Part shown: in pieces, positions 1-6,831 of the stretch | Numbering within the stretch: position 1 is the first letter of the stretch | How the letters are laid out: each line of letters begins with the position of its first letter | From: CAYWJA01 sp964458485 | Lineage (GTDB): Bacteria; Patescibacteriota; Gracilibacteria; UM-FILTER-43-11 | DNA: 44,763 nt | Reading direction: 5' to 3' | Assembly: GCA_964458485.1 (NCBI GenBank) | Contig: CAYWJA010000010.1 | Location: 1 to 44,763, forward strand | The notes under the pieces: model-generated | Told to the model about the DNA's origin: nothing | The model's input: only the letters and a program-made list of their open reading frames with translations | The model's database searches: none | Made by a program: the position numbers and the translations under genes

Positions 1-8
1 TGGTTTGT

Positions 9-30
9 GTGCCTTTGCCACCAAAGGCAC
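9..30. repeat. Short perfect hairpin at window edge
   Basis: A 9-bp stem (GTGCCTTTG/CAAAGGCAC) closes a 4-nt loop and is followed by an A-run. The T-run needed for an intrinsic terminator is absent downstream on either strand, so its role is unclear. The rest of 1-125 shows no supported gene. Confidence 0.4.
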
Positions 31-125
31 GAAAAAAAATACACCGGACTGAGATTATTAACGGAAAAAAGAGAGGTTAAACCGATATAACTGAATAGGA
101 ATAGAGAAAGAGAGTCATGTGCGGA

Positions 126-153
126 ATCTCGTACAATGTATATTGTACAATAC
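126..153. other. Candidate dif (Xer recombination) site
   Basis: Two 11-nt arms, ATCTCGTACAA and TTGTACAATAC, flank the hexamer TGTATA. This is the 11-6-11 layout of bacterial dif sites, and the central hexamer is identical to that of E. coli dif. The inner arms are perfectly inverted (GTACAA/TTGTAC). A Xer-type recombinase gene ends about 490 bp downstream. The match is by layout and core only. The site could instead be an operator for the promoter that starts at 156. Confidence 0.4.
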
Positions 154-155
154 AA

Positions 156-184
156 TTGACATCTATAAATTATACTGTTATATT
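156..184 (+). promoter_or_regulatory. Promoter for the zinc-ribbon gene
   Basis: A TTGACA -35 box (156-161), a 17-nt spacer and a TATATT -10 box (179-184) lie 22 nt before the ATG at 207. The palindrome at 131-148 sits immediately upstream and might be bound by a regulator. Confidence 0.5.
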
Positions 185-206
185 TTTTTACTAACCCTTT
201 GTAATA

Positions 207-644
207 ATGGCAGAAATTCAAAGTAAGCTTGTAGGTAAGCATAGAGGCGTATTGTCTGTGAAGGAAGACATACCCTCAAAAAGCGCTTTGGCTAATGAAT
301 TTAGAGACATATTATGGTCTCTTCTTTTTGAGCCTGTTGGTCAAGATAATAATACTGATAAATGTGGGAGATGTAACAAGCAGGGTCATTCCAGATTAAA
401 ATGGACACCTGTGGTTTTATATCCAAAGGGAGACAAAGAGCCAGTTACAGTGAATTTAATGCATTCAAATAGACGAAGGGGTGTAATGCGTGCAGCAGGC
501 AAAATTCATACACAAGATCAAATTGTGTGTCGAGAACATCTTGAAGCGTTATTAGAACAGTTAGCAGAAGGAAAAACAGAGATGCCAAATGGACAAACAA
601 GAGGTAGCAAAAGAAAGAGGGTCAGAACTAGAAAGAAGAAATAA
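207..644 (+). CDS. Small zinc-ribbon-like basic protein, unknown function
   Basis: I do not recognise a named family. The 145-residue protein has C53-x2-C56 with H61, and a second pair C108/H111 (VCREH), which together could form one zinc-binding fold. The C-terminal 20 residues are almost all Lys/Arg (RGSKRKRVRTRKKK), typical of nucleic-acid contact. There is no signal peptide or membrane segment. It follows a clear sigma70-type promoter and is convergent with the Xer gene, from which it is separated by 1 nt. A DNA- or RNA-binding role is inferred only from the metal ligands and the basic tail. Confidence 0.6.
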   Translation: MAEIQSKLVGKHRGVLSVKEDIPSKSALANEFRDILWSLLFEPVGQDNNTDKCGRCNKQGHSRLKWTPVVLYPKGDKEPVTVNLMHSNRRRGVMRAAGKIHTQDQIVCREHLEALLEQLAEGKTEMPNGQTRGSKRKRVRTRKKK

Positions 645-645
645 A

Positions 646-1566
646 CTATTGATGATACTTTTTATGAATCTCCTTTAGCTTTTTATTTGTAATATGTGTG
701 TAAATCTGAGTTGTAGTAATGCTAGAGTGTCCAAGAAGCTCCTGAACTGATCTGATATCTGCACCATTTAGCAACAGTTCTGTAGCGAAAGAATGGCGTA
801 TTGTATGTGGTGTAACGTGTTTTGTAATACCAGCTTTTATACCGGCTGTTCTTACTATTTCCTGAATAGTATATTCGGTAAACCTTCGATGCTCACCTTT
901 TAAATCAAGATTATCTTTTTTTCTTCTTCTAGAACGTCCATGATTTAAAAATAATGGATCGTAATTGTCATCTCTCGAATCCAGATATTCTGTTAGCCAT
1001 GATTTTGCACGAGGTGACATAAATACGATTCTCATTTTTTTTCCTTTTCCACGAATTGCAAATTCTGAGTGCTCTAAATCGACATTTTGTCTATTTAAAT
1101 TTACAAGTTCACTTATGCGTAACCCTGTTGAATATAGCATTTCCAATATTGCACGATTTCTGAGTCCGGTTTGTTTACCGTTATTTAAAGCTCTAAATAA
1201 TCGTTCAAGCTCTTCACGCGTTAAGTATTCCACATGCCTATCCGGAATTTTTGCTAAATCCACTTTTTCCGGTGCTATTACTTTCCAATCGTTTTTTACG
1301 CAGTATTTTAAAAAGGCACGTAGCGCAATAATATGATAATTTTGAGTTTTTACACTAAGTGTTTCCTCTTTTTTGAATTTATATCTATTTAAATACAGGC
1401 GATATTTTTTAATTATTTTTTGATCGATTTTATTTATTTCAATATTTTCTGCAAACTCTAAAAATCTACTTAGATAGTGTTTATAATTGATCAGAGTTCT
1501 GTCTGATTGGTTTTTATCTATTTCGCAGTGTTCGAGGAATTGTTTGATTGCTGATTTTAATTGCAT
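646..1566 (-). CDS. xerC/D-like: Xer-family tyrosine recombinase
   Basis: Site-specific recombinase of the Xer/phage integrase family, which resolves chromosome dimers at dif or moves elements. In the 306-residue form, the N-terminal SAM-like core-binding domain spans about residues 1-95 and the catalytic domain about 115-300. The catalytic set is visible: R150 (STGLRISEL), a Lys in GKGKK (about 174), H254-x2-R257 (HTIRH), H280 (LGHSS) and Y289 (QIYTH). I start at 1566 (MQLKSAI), where family similarity begins. An upstream ATG at 1695 would add 43 residues from a hairpin-rich boundary region with no family resemblance. Only one Xer gene is visible and a dif-like site lies nearby, suggesting a single-recombinase system. 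Confidence 0.85.
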   Translation of the reverse strand: MQLKSAIKQFLEHCEIDKNQSDRTLINYKHYLSRFLEFAENIEINKIDQKIIKKYRLYLNRYKFKKEETLSVKTQNYHIIALRAFLKYCVKNDWKVIAPEKVDLAKIPDRHVEYLTREELERLFRALNNGKQTGLRNRAILEMLYSTGLRISELVNLNRQNVDLEHSEFAIRGKGKKMRIVFMSPRAKSWLTEYLDSRDDNYDPLFLNHGRSRRRKKDNLDLKGEHRRFTEYTIQEIVRTAGIKAGITKHVTPHTIRHSFATELLLNGADIRSVQELLGHSSITTTQIYTHITNKKLKEIHKKYHQ

Positions 1567-1667
1567 TTTTTTGAGTTGAGTATCAATAGGTCCCGACTTG
1601 TCAGGATCACTACTTATTATTGTACGGGATTCCTCAGATAAATAAAAATAAAAAAATAAGATAGTCT

Positions 1668-1703
1668 GAACAGGCGGCCGTGGAGTACACGGCACGCCTG
1701 TTC
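1668..1703. repeat. GC-rich hairpin at left edge of island 1
   Basis: The arms GAACAGGCG/CGCCTGTTC (9 bp) enclose a second stem CCGTG/CACGG with loop GAGTA. It marks the switch from AT-rich to GC-rich sequence and lies about 70 nt past the end of the TPR gene. Read on the minus strand it could end that transcript, although the T-run is about 10 nt away. Confidence 0.55.
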
Positions 1704-1775
1704 GGGTGTTGCCACAACGATCGCGACTAGGCCGGACCGTTGCTATTAAGCTAAATTAGGCTATTTTTTGGAGGG

Positions 1776-2720
1776 CTAGAACCTGATTTTCCACGACGCG
1801 AACCCTCCGTTCGGCGTCGGGGTGAAGGTGGGGAGGAGTTGGGCGGCGCGTCTGGCTGCCGCGCTCTGCTCCTTGTGGTGGAGGTAGAACAGGATGGCGC
1901 CGGTGATGGCCATGGCGCCGCCGGTGGCGGCGCTGATGATGCCACCGGTTTCCAGGCGCTTGGCGAGCGCCTCATCATCCTGTATCTGCTGGTTGTAGGG
2001 GCCACCGTCCTCCAGCCACTTCTTGATGTCGCTGTTCTTCTGGCTGGAGGCGATCAGGCACCCGCCACCCGCGAGGGCGGCCAGTCCGCCGACCACCATG
2101 CCGCTGATTCCCAGGTTGCGTTTGAACCTGCTTGTTTTGGGCAGGGGGAGTGGCTTGGGCTTCGGTTTGGGCGGATCGGGCTTGGGCTGCACCACCGGTT
2201 GGGTGGCGGGCCTCGGCTTCGGTTTGGGTGGATCGGGCTTCGGCTTGACCACTGGTTTCGGTTTTGCGGCCTCGATCTTTGCCTGCAGCTCCTTGATGCG
2301 CATCTGGGTGTCGGCCGCGTTCATCGGCTTGCTATCCAGATATCGGTTGTAGTTTGTGATCGCATCTTTGTACTGCCCCAGCGCTTCGTGGCACCGGGCC
2401 ATGCTGTACAGGTAGATCGGGGCAGGCCACAGTTTGTTGGCCTGTTGGAAGAATGGCAGGGCGTCCTTGTGGTTGCCCTGGTCGTAGAACCTCTTACCCA
2501 TTTTGTAGGTTTCCACAGAGGCCTTGCTCTTCCGGCAGGTGTTCAGCACAGTGGTAGTGTTGTGCTTCCACCCCTTTTTCTTGCACACCTTGCGACATGC
2601 TTTCGTTGTGGGGGTTTTGCACTCCTTTCTGGCATCCTGTCTGGGGCCAGCCAGCGAGGTCACCGGGTTGATGAAGATGATGATCAAGAAGGCCAGCGCG
2701 GCCAGGTTAAAACGGGACAT
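1776..2720 (-). CDS. Secreted TPR/proline-rich protein with C-terminal membrane hairpin
   Basis: 314 residues. There is an N-terminal signal peptide (hydrophobic LAALAFLIIIFINPV, then SLAG), a Cys-rich stretch with four cysteines, TPR-like repeats (YDQGNHKDALPFFQQA; ALGQYKDAITNYNRYL), two Pro/Lys repeats (KPKPDPPKPKP), two hydrophobic segments and a terminal phenylalanine. The layout resembles envelope TPR proteins common in Myxococcota/Deltaproteobacteria; that likeness is from memory. I start at 2720 because a strong GGAGGAGG Shine-Dalgarno lies a few bases upstream, unlike neighbouring genes. Codon use is strikingly GC-rich, which points to recent transfer. The exact function is unknown. 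Confidence 0.7.
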   Translation of the reverse strand: MSRFNLAALAFLIIIFINPVTSLAGPRQDARKECKTPTTKACRKVCKKKGWKHNTTTVLNTCRKSKASVETYKMGKRFYDQGNHKDALPFFQQANKLWPAPIYLYSMARCHEALGQYKDAITNYNRYLDSKPMNAADTQMRIKELQAKIEAAKPKPVVKPKPDPPKPKPRPATQPVVQPKPDPPKPKPKPLPLPKTSRFKRNLGISGMVVGGLAALAGGGCLIASSQKNSDIKKWLEDGGPYNQQIQDDEALAKRLETGGIISAATGGAMAITGAILFYLHHKEQSAAARRAAQLLPTFTPTPNGGFASWKIRF

Positions 2721-2733
2721 GTTTCCTCCTCCG

Positions 2734-2750
2734 ACACCTTCGGTGTCGAA
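2734..2750. repeat. UUCG-type hairpin upstream of the TPR gene
   Basis: CGACACC/GGTGTCG closes on TTC immediately 5' of the GGAGGAGG ribosome-binding site on the minus strand. It may protect or modulate the mRNA 5' end. Confidence 0.45.
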
Positions 2751-2782
2751 AAAAATGTGTAAACCCGCCATTGGCGGACTCG

Positions 2783-2845
2783 GTTCAATGGTTGGTTTAA
2801 CCCCCCAGCCACCTTATCAGGAGGAGCTAAAACCAACCATTGAAC
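2783..2845. repeat. 16-bp perfect stem at right edge of island 1
   Basis: GTTCAATGGTTGGTTT (2783-2798) is perfectly complementary to 2830-2845, with a 31-nt loop. On the plus strand it is followed by TATTTTT, so it can act as a terminator towards the right. On the minus strand it would lie in the upstream region of the TPR gene. Confidence 0.6.
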
Positions 2846-2985
2846 TATTTTTGGACGCATATGTACGTCCACTAGCCTAATTTTTAAAGGTCACTACAAA
2901 AATTGTAGAGATGATAGTTTATCATATCCCTTTTAATATATGCAAGCCCTAAATATTTAGATATGTCAATATTGAGCCTCAAGTG

Positions 2986-3399
2986 TTATGCAAGGTATAC
3001 AATAATAGCCCCGCTTGATTGCTCTCTACGCTGATCCCATTTGTAGCTATGTACAATATTTTGCCTTCTTAATTCAATTACTCTATCGCGTATTGCATTA
3101 CGAATTTTTGCCTCTCCACCCTCTGAATGTATACCCTTACCGGTAATAATTTGTATAGTTCTTAGGCCATTGCCCTTTGACATTCGCATAAAGGCATCGG
3201 CTCTCGTTAAAGCCTCTTTTACAGTAAATAAGTGTAAATCCAGAGAATCTTGAGGGTGTTTAGGATAATCATTAGTGTTTTTATCAGGATGTACATCAGA
3301 AGAAATTTTGTTTTCTCTTTTTGCAGCTTCAATCGCATCAGGAGAAGTATATGTTTTCATCAATGCTTCAAAATCCTCATCAGGTATTTCAGGTTTCAT
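2986..3399 (-). CDS. Smr-domain protein
   Basis: 137 residues. The C-terminal two thirds match the Smr (small MutS-related) domain: DLHLFTVKEALTRAD, then the IQIITGKGIHSEGG core corresponding to the H-G-x-G loop, and a final RREQSSGAIIVYL strand. Smr domains bind or nick nucleic acid, and several stand-alone forms act as RNA endonucleases on stalled-ribosome mRNAs. The N-terminal 50 residues are polar and probably unstructured. The gene stands alone on the minus strand between island 1 and a divergent membrane-protein pair. Confidence 0.8.
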   Translation of the reverse strand: MKPEIPDEDFEALMKTYTSPDAIEAAKRENKISSDVHPDKNTNDYPKHPQDSLDLHLFTVKEALTRADAFMRMSKGNGLRTIQIITGKGIHSEGGEAKIRNAIRDRVIELRRQNIVHSYKWDQRREQSSGAIIVYLA

Positions 3400-3466
3400 G
3401 TAAGCTATAGTTTAAAAATAAAGTTCTTAATAAAAATACCAGATTTTTAATAAAAAATGAAAAACA

Positions 3467-3495
3467 TTGGACTTTTTAGCCAAAGTTAGTATAAT
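3467..3495 (+). promoter_or_regulatory. Promoter for the 3559-4362 pair
   Basis: TTGGAC (3467-3472), a 17-nt spacer, then a perfect TATAAT (3490-3495), 63 nt upstream of the first ATG. Confidence 0.55.
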
Positions 3496-3558
3496 ATTGA
3501 TTTATCAATCAGTGAAGATAATACCAGATGCACCTCCGACAATTAACGTGCTAATTTT

Positions 3559-3783
3559 ATGAACCATTGGTTATTTTTTACATTTCATATCGCCTCCCTT
3601 ATATTTTGCCTCTTTACAACGCGGATTACACTGCGTTATTTAGCTAAACATCAAATGATTCCAAAGGTGCGTTATCTACCATTTGGTTTCCTGCGAATAC
3701 GGCATATAGCACTTTTGTATTGCCTCGGAATCTCCATTATAACAATTTTTTCTTTATTTATAGGTATTTATTACCTCTTTTAA
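3559..3783 (+). CDS. Small two-helix membrane protein, unknown
   Basis: 74 residues with two predicted membrane helices (about 3-25 and 48-72) joined by a basic, Arg-rich loop (LRYLAKHQMIPKVRYLPFGFLRIR). No family is recognised. It lies 6 nt before the PH-domain gene and shares its promoter, so the two probably work together in the membrane. Confidence 0.55.
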   Translation: MNHWLFFTFHIASLIFCLFTTRITLRYLAKHQMIPKVRYLPFGFLRIRHIALLYCLGISIITIFSLFIGIYYLF

Positions 3784-3789
3784 AATTCA

Positions 3790-4362
3790 ATGAAAACTTT
3801 CTGGCACAAATTTTTAGGCTTTGATCCGAGCAGGCAACGGTCTTTCCCAGGCCAACAGCCTGGTGAAGAAGTAGAACTTTTGGCAGTATTTCATGGAATA
3901 AGAATTGTACCGTTTATTATTTATATTATTATTTTTGTTATAATAGTCATTCTAATCAATTATTTTATAGATATGACTTCAGGGGTACGTTTATATGTAA
4001 ATACTATCCTGGTTGCACTTCTGATACATGCCCTTTGTATACGTTTATATAATTATTTCTTAAAAGTAATAATTATTACCAATCGTCGGCTAATTTATAT
4101 CCAGCACAGTGCCCTTTTAAAAAGAGAGCGTGAAACTATCCCTATGACGAATATCCAGGACTTTAGATTTAAACAAAATGGTATTTTGCCGAGAATTTTT
4201 GGCTATGGAGATTTAATGATTCTTGGCTCTAGTAGTGAAGTTAAATATAGATTTAAATATGTGCCAAAAGTAAATAGAGTACACCATACATTATGCGAGG
4301 TGCATCAGAAGATGATAAGGAGGAGGACTATGGGGAGGGTTAGGTTTGATGGGAAGACATGA
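3790..4362 (+). CDS. Membrane-anchored bacterial PH-domain protein (YdbT/DUF304-like)
   Basis: 190 residues. A cytoplasmic N-terminal stretch (with FPGQQPGEEVELLAVFHGIR) is followed by two membrane helices (about 43-60 and 68-87) and a bPH2-type domain typical of the family: IIITNRRLIYIQ, then ERETIPMTNIQDFRFKQNGILPRIFGYGDLMIL. Such proteins are inner-membrane proteins of mostly unknown function, sometimes linked to envelope stress. It is co-transcribed with the two-helix protein upstream. Confidence 0.75.
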   Translation: MKTFWHKFLGFDPSRQRSFPGQQPGEEVELLAVFHGIRIVPFIIYIIIFVIIVILINYFIDMTSGVRLYVNTILVALLIHALCIRLYNYFLKVIIITNRRLIYIQHSALLKRERETIPMTNIQDFRFKQNGILPRIFGYGDLMILGSSSEVKYRFKYVPKVNRVHHTLCEVHQKMIRRRTMGRVRFDGKT

Positions 4363-4377
4363 TTTATAAAAAGATTT

Positions 4378-4550
4378 CCAGATATCTATTCTTTGAGACG
4401 TCCAAACGTCCAAATCCCAAACGTACAAACAAATCACAGACGTGACAAACTAACAAACACTATTCTGATTAATTAAATAAAATAGGTTTGTGAGTTTGTT
4501 GGCCTGGAATTTGGATATCTGTTTGTACGTTTGGATATCTGGATATCTGG
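4378..4550. repeat. Intergenic inverted array built from CAAAC/ATATCTGG units
   Basis: The left part (4378-4465) repeats CCAAACGTCC/ACGTACAAACA-type units and the right part (4483-4550) carries their complements. One 13-bp perfect pairing is 4419-4431 with 4520-4532, and CCAGATATC (4378-4386) pairs with 4542-4550. It lies between convergent genes, so it may act as a bidirectional terminator-like structure. Confidence 0.65.
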
Positions 4551-4558
4551 AAGTTTGT

Positions 4559-5152
4559 TTATAGTTTCATCAAATAATTACAACACTGCCTTATTGCCTT
4601 CCCTCTATGAGAAATGGCGTTTTTTTCGTTTTTACTGAGTGCGGAAAAAACTTTATTTTTACCCTCCGGCAAGAAAACTGCGGAAAGGGGAATGCCGGGC
4701 TCAAGGTCAACTTGTGGTTCGGACAGTATTGTGCCTTTGCATTCACCTCGGAATGTCAAAGTTTCTTCATTTGGTCTATAGAATGCTACAGCACTAATGA
4801 ATTCAGCTTTACGGTTTTCTTCAAAAGCCATCCGATGTAGAAAAAAATTCAGCCATTCTTCATCATTGGCCGTAGCCCCGGCACCCCATCTGCGCGTCTT
4901 TACGCCAAGCTCACCATCAAATGCATTTACAATAATACCGGAATCATCTGCAATAGTAGGCAGTCCTGTAAGTCGTCCAAAAAATTCAGCTTTTATAATT
5001 GCATTTTCTTCATAAGTATTACCATTTTCTTCCACATCTTCTTTTATATGCTCATCGTTTAGCGATACAAACTTAAAAGGAAGATCCTCCAAAACCTCCA
5101 TGAGCTCTTTGAATTTGCCGAAGTTGTGGGTGGATATTAGGATTTTGTTCAT
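4559..5152 (-). CDS. rdgB: Non-canonical purine NTP pyrophosphatase (RdgB/HAM1)
   Basis: 197 residues, the normal length for the family. It hydrolyses dITP, XTP and related aberrant nucleotides to monophosphates, keeping them out of DNA. Family motifs are present in order: the N-terminal STHNFGKFKEL nucleotide loop, NTYEENAIIKAEF, the catalytic ADDSGI, the GVKTRRWGAG segment and the C-terminal SHRGKAIRQ. It ends inside the edge of the inverted array to its left and follows aroB by 20 nt on the same strand, so the two are probably co-transcribed. Confidence 0.9.
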   Translation of the reverse strand: MNKILISTHNFGKFKELMEVLEDLPFKFVSLNDEHIKEDVEENGNTYEENAIIKAEFFGRLTGLPTIADDSGIIVNAFDGELGVKTRRWGAGATANDEEWLNFFLHRMAFEENRKAEFISAVAFYRPNEETLTFRGECKGTILSEPQVDLEPGIPLSAVFLPEGKNKVFSALSKNEKNAISHRGKAIRQCCNYLMKL

Positions 5153-5172
5153 AATGGTTTACAATTTGGTTA

Positions 5173-6207
5173 CTATTTGGATACCAATTTAACTAATTCC
5201 TCCGCCTTTATCGGCACAATTTGTGCTTTCCCAAGCTTGGGTACAACAACAAAATCGATTACATCACCCCTTCTTTTTTTATCTTTTTTTATCCATTTGA
5301 CCAAATTTTTTACTTTAATGCCCTTCGGTAATTTTGTGGGTAGATTGAATTTTTCTAGTGTTGTTTTGATTGTTTCCCCAGTTTTTTTACTTTGTTTACC
5401 AAGATTTTGTGCAACTTTGTTTGCAAGCACCATCCCAATACTTATTGCGTGATCGTGAGAGATTTTTAAGTCCATCTCAGCTTCGATTGCATGGCCAAAT
5501 GTATGCCCATAATTAAGTATTTTGCGTAAACCACCCTCTTTTACATCTTTGGTTACTACATGAACCTTAGCTTTTGCAGATTTTTTGATAATTGTTAATA
5601 GATCCAATTTTTCTTTTTCAAAATCCTTAAATAGTGATGCATCGATAGTTGCTGCATATTTAACAACCTCACCCATGCCAGGAGACTTACTGATGTCATC
5701 AAAGCTCTTTAATACGTCTGGATCTATCAAAACATAATCTGCAAAATAAAAACTGCCGATTAAATTTTTTCCCATAAAATCAATACCGGTTTTTCCGCCA
5801 ATCGCAGCATCTACCATGCCGAGTAGGGAAGTTGGTACTGCAATATATTTCATCCCACGCATGTAAATAGATGCAACAAAGCCGGCCAGATCCGTAACCA
5901 TTCCACCGCCAAATCCGATTAATACATCGTGGCGAGTGAATCCATTTTTTATTAATTGCTTAGTTAGTGCAGCCACTACTTCAAAACATTTACTCTTTTC
6001 ACCCGCAGGCACTGTCATTATTAGAGCATCTGGAATATATTTTTTAAATTTTTTGCCGTAAATTTTTCCCAGATTTTCATCAGTAATAATCACAAATTTA
6101 CTACTTTTATATTCTTTTTTGACCAGATTCGCACATTTGGCAGAAATACCCTTGCCGATGAGGATTTTTGAGGTACCCAATGGTGTTTTTAGAATGATTT
6201 TATTCAT
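5173..6207 (-). CDS. aroB: 3-dehydroquinate synthase
   Basis: 344 residues. It converts DAHP to 3-dehydroquinate using NAD+ and a divalent metal, the second step of the shikimate pathway. Signatures are GFGGGMVTDLAGFVAS (NAD site), PTSLLGMVDAAIGGKTGID, GMGEVVKYAA and the metal-ligand region NYGHTFGHAIE. DAHP synthase, which makes its substrate, lies about 600 bp away on the same strand but is separated by a small plus-strand gene, so they are not one operon. The gene is divergent from the possible lipoprotein gene at 6274. Confidence 0.93.
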   Translation of the reverse strand: MNKIILKTPLGTSKILIGKGISAKCANLVKKEYKSSKFVIITDENLGKIYGKKFKKYIPDALIMTVPAGEKSKCFEVVAALTKQLIKNGFTRHDVLIGFGGGMVTDLAGFVASIYMRGMKYIAVPTSLLGMVDAAIGGKTGIDFMGKNLIGSFYFADYVLIDPDVLKSFDDISKSPGMGEVVKYAATIDASLFKDFEKEKLDLLTIIKKSAKAKVHVVTKDVKEGGLRKILNYGHTFGHAIEAEMDLKISHDHAISIGMVLANKVAQNLGKQSKKTGETIKTTLEKFNLPTKLPKGIKVKNLVKWIKKDKKRRGDVIDFVVVPKLGKAQIVPIKAEELVKLVSK

Positions 6208-6214
6208 TTTATAT

Positions 6215-6242
6215 TTGACAAATAATTATTTTAACATATAAT
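6215..6242 (+). promoter_or_regulatory. Promoter for the 6274 gene
   Basis: TTGACA (6215-6220), a 16-nt spacer and TATAAT (6237-6242), 31 nt before the ATG. Confidence 0.6.
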
Positions 6243-6273
6243 AATAACCTTATCTACTTAATTATATATCATT

Positions 6274-6606
6274 ATGAGTGAAGTTAGCAAAGCATTAGGG
6301 GTTGTGGTCATTGGTTTAGCTACTAGCGGATGTGCTGGGCAAACTGATCATTTTGTCAGATCCCAGGAGTTATTGCGGATGGCACATGCTGAGTGTGATA
6401 GGGTTGATGATTTTTCTAAAAAGGGATATAGACTTAGGTCACGTGATTCACGTTCTGTGACCAGTAAAGCAACTGGTATGGATGCTAGTAATACTGCATG
6501 TATTGAGTTAACCAGGCTTGCTGTTGAAGAAGCGGCAAAATCTGTTAAATCTGGCAAGAAACAAGTTATACGCCATATGCCCCACAGGGTTCAGGCGAGA
6601 AGGTAA
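6274..6606 (+). CDS. Small possible lipoprotein, unknown function
   Basis: 110 residues. A short hydrophobic stretch (LGVVVIGLAT) ends in a lipobox-like TSGC around residue 20, and the following region is polar with two further cysteines and a basic C-terminus. Lipidation is plausible but the signal lacks a strongly basic start. No family is recognised. A good promoter sits directly upstream, which supports expression. Confidence 0.5.
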   Translation: MSEVSKALGVVVIGLATSGCAGQTDHFVRSQELLRMAHAECDRVDDFSKKGYRLRSRDSRSVTSKATGMDASNTACIELTRLAVEEAAKSVKSGKKQVIRHMPHRVQARR

Positions 6607-6672
6607 TAAATATTTTTTGTAGTGATTTTTAAGATGTCTAGCTTTGTGGTGAGAGTTATTTTATGCATATTT

Positions 6673-6831
6673 TAAAATTTCTAATTGATCTAATTTCTAA
6701 TTGACCTAAATAATTCCCAATGACCAACCTTATTATATATTATTGATAGGTAATTAGGGATTGGGTATTTTTTAGAAATTAGAGCACTTAGGTTAATTAG
6801 ATCAATTAAGCAATTGCATTTTATGCAATTG
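6673..6831. repeat. Inverted array overlapping the 3' end of DAHP synthase
   Basis: Left units (TTCTAATTGATCTAATTTCTAATTG-type, 6673-6725) are complementary to the right side (6770-6810). A 9-bp palindrome CAATTGCAT/ATGCAATTG (6811-6831) lies inside the last codons of the synthase. The synthase stop codon is within the array. Confidence 0.55.

Larger units (their letters stand above)
1753..2883. other. GC-rich island 1, bounded by 11-nt inverted repeats
   Basis: Base composition rises sharply between about 1.67 and 2.87 kb, with very GC-rich codons, against roughly one-third GC outside. Perfect 11-nt inverted copies AAATTAGGCTA (1753-1763) and TAGCCTAATTT (2873-2883) lie at its edges, next to long hairpins. 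A single gene fills it. This suggests horizontal acquisition. No transposase is present, and the repeats are short enough to be coincidence. Confidence 0.45.

Noticed and set aside
131..148. TrpR operator upstream of the zinc-ribbon gene
   Set aside because: It shares TTGTAC/GTACAA words with the trp operator but in opposite arrangement and with different spacing; the dif-like reading fits better.
117..197. Short frame starting ATG-TGC-GGA-ATC (M-C-G-I), like the N-terminus of class II glutamine amidotransferases
   Set aside because: It stops after about 26 codons, has no amidotransferase sequence beyond four residues, and overlaps the dif-like palindrome and a promoter; coincidence is more likely.
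1839..2762. Long plus-strand frame opposite the GC-rich TPR gene
   Set aside because: It is a composition shadow of the GC-rich minus-strand gene; the minus frame has a signal peptide, TPR repeats and a strong Shine-Dalgarno.
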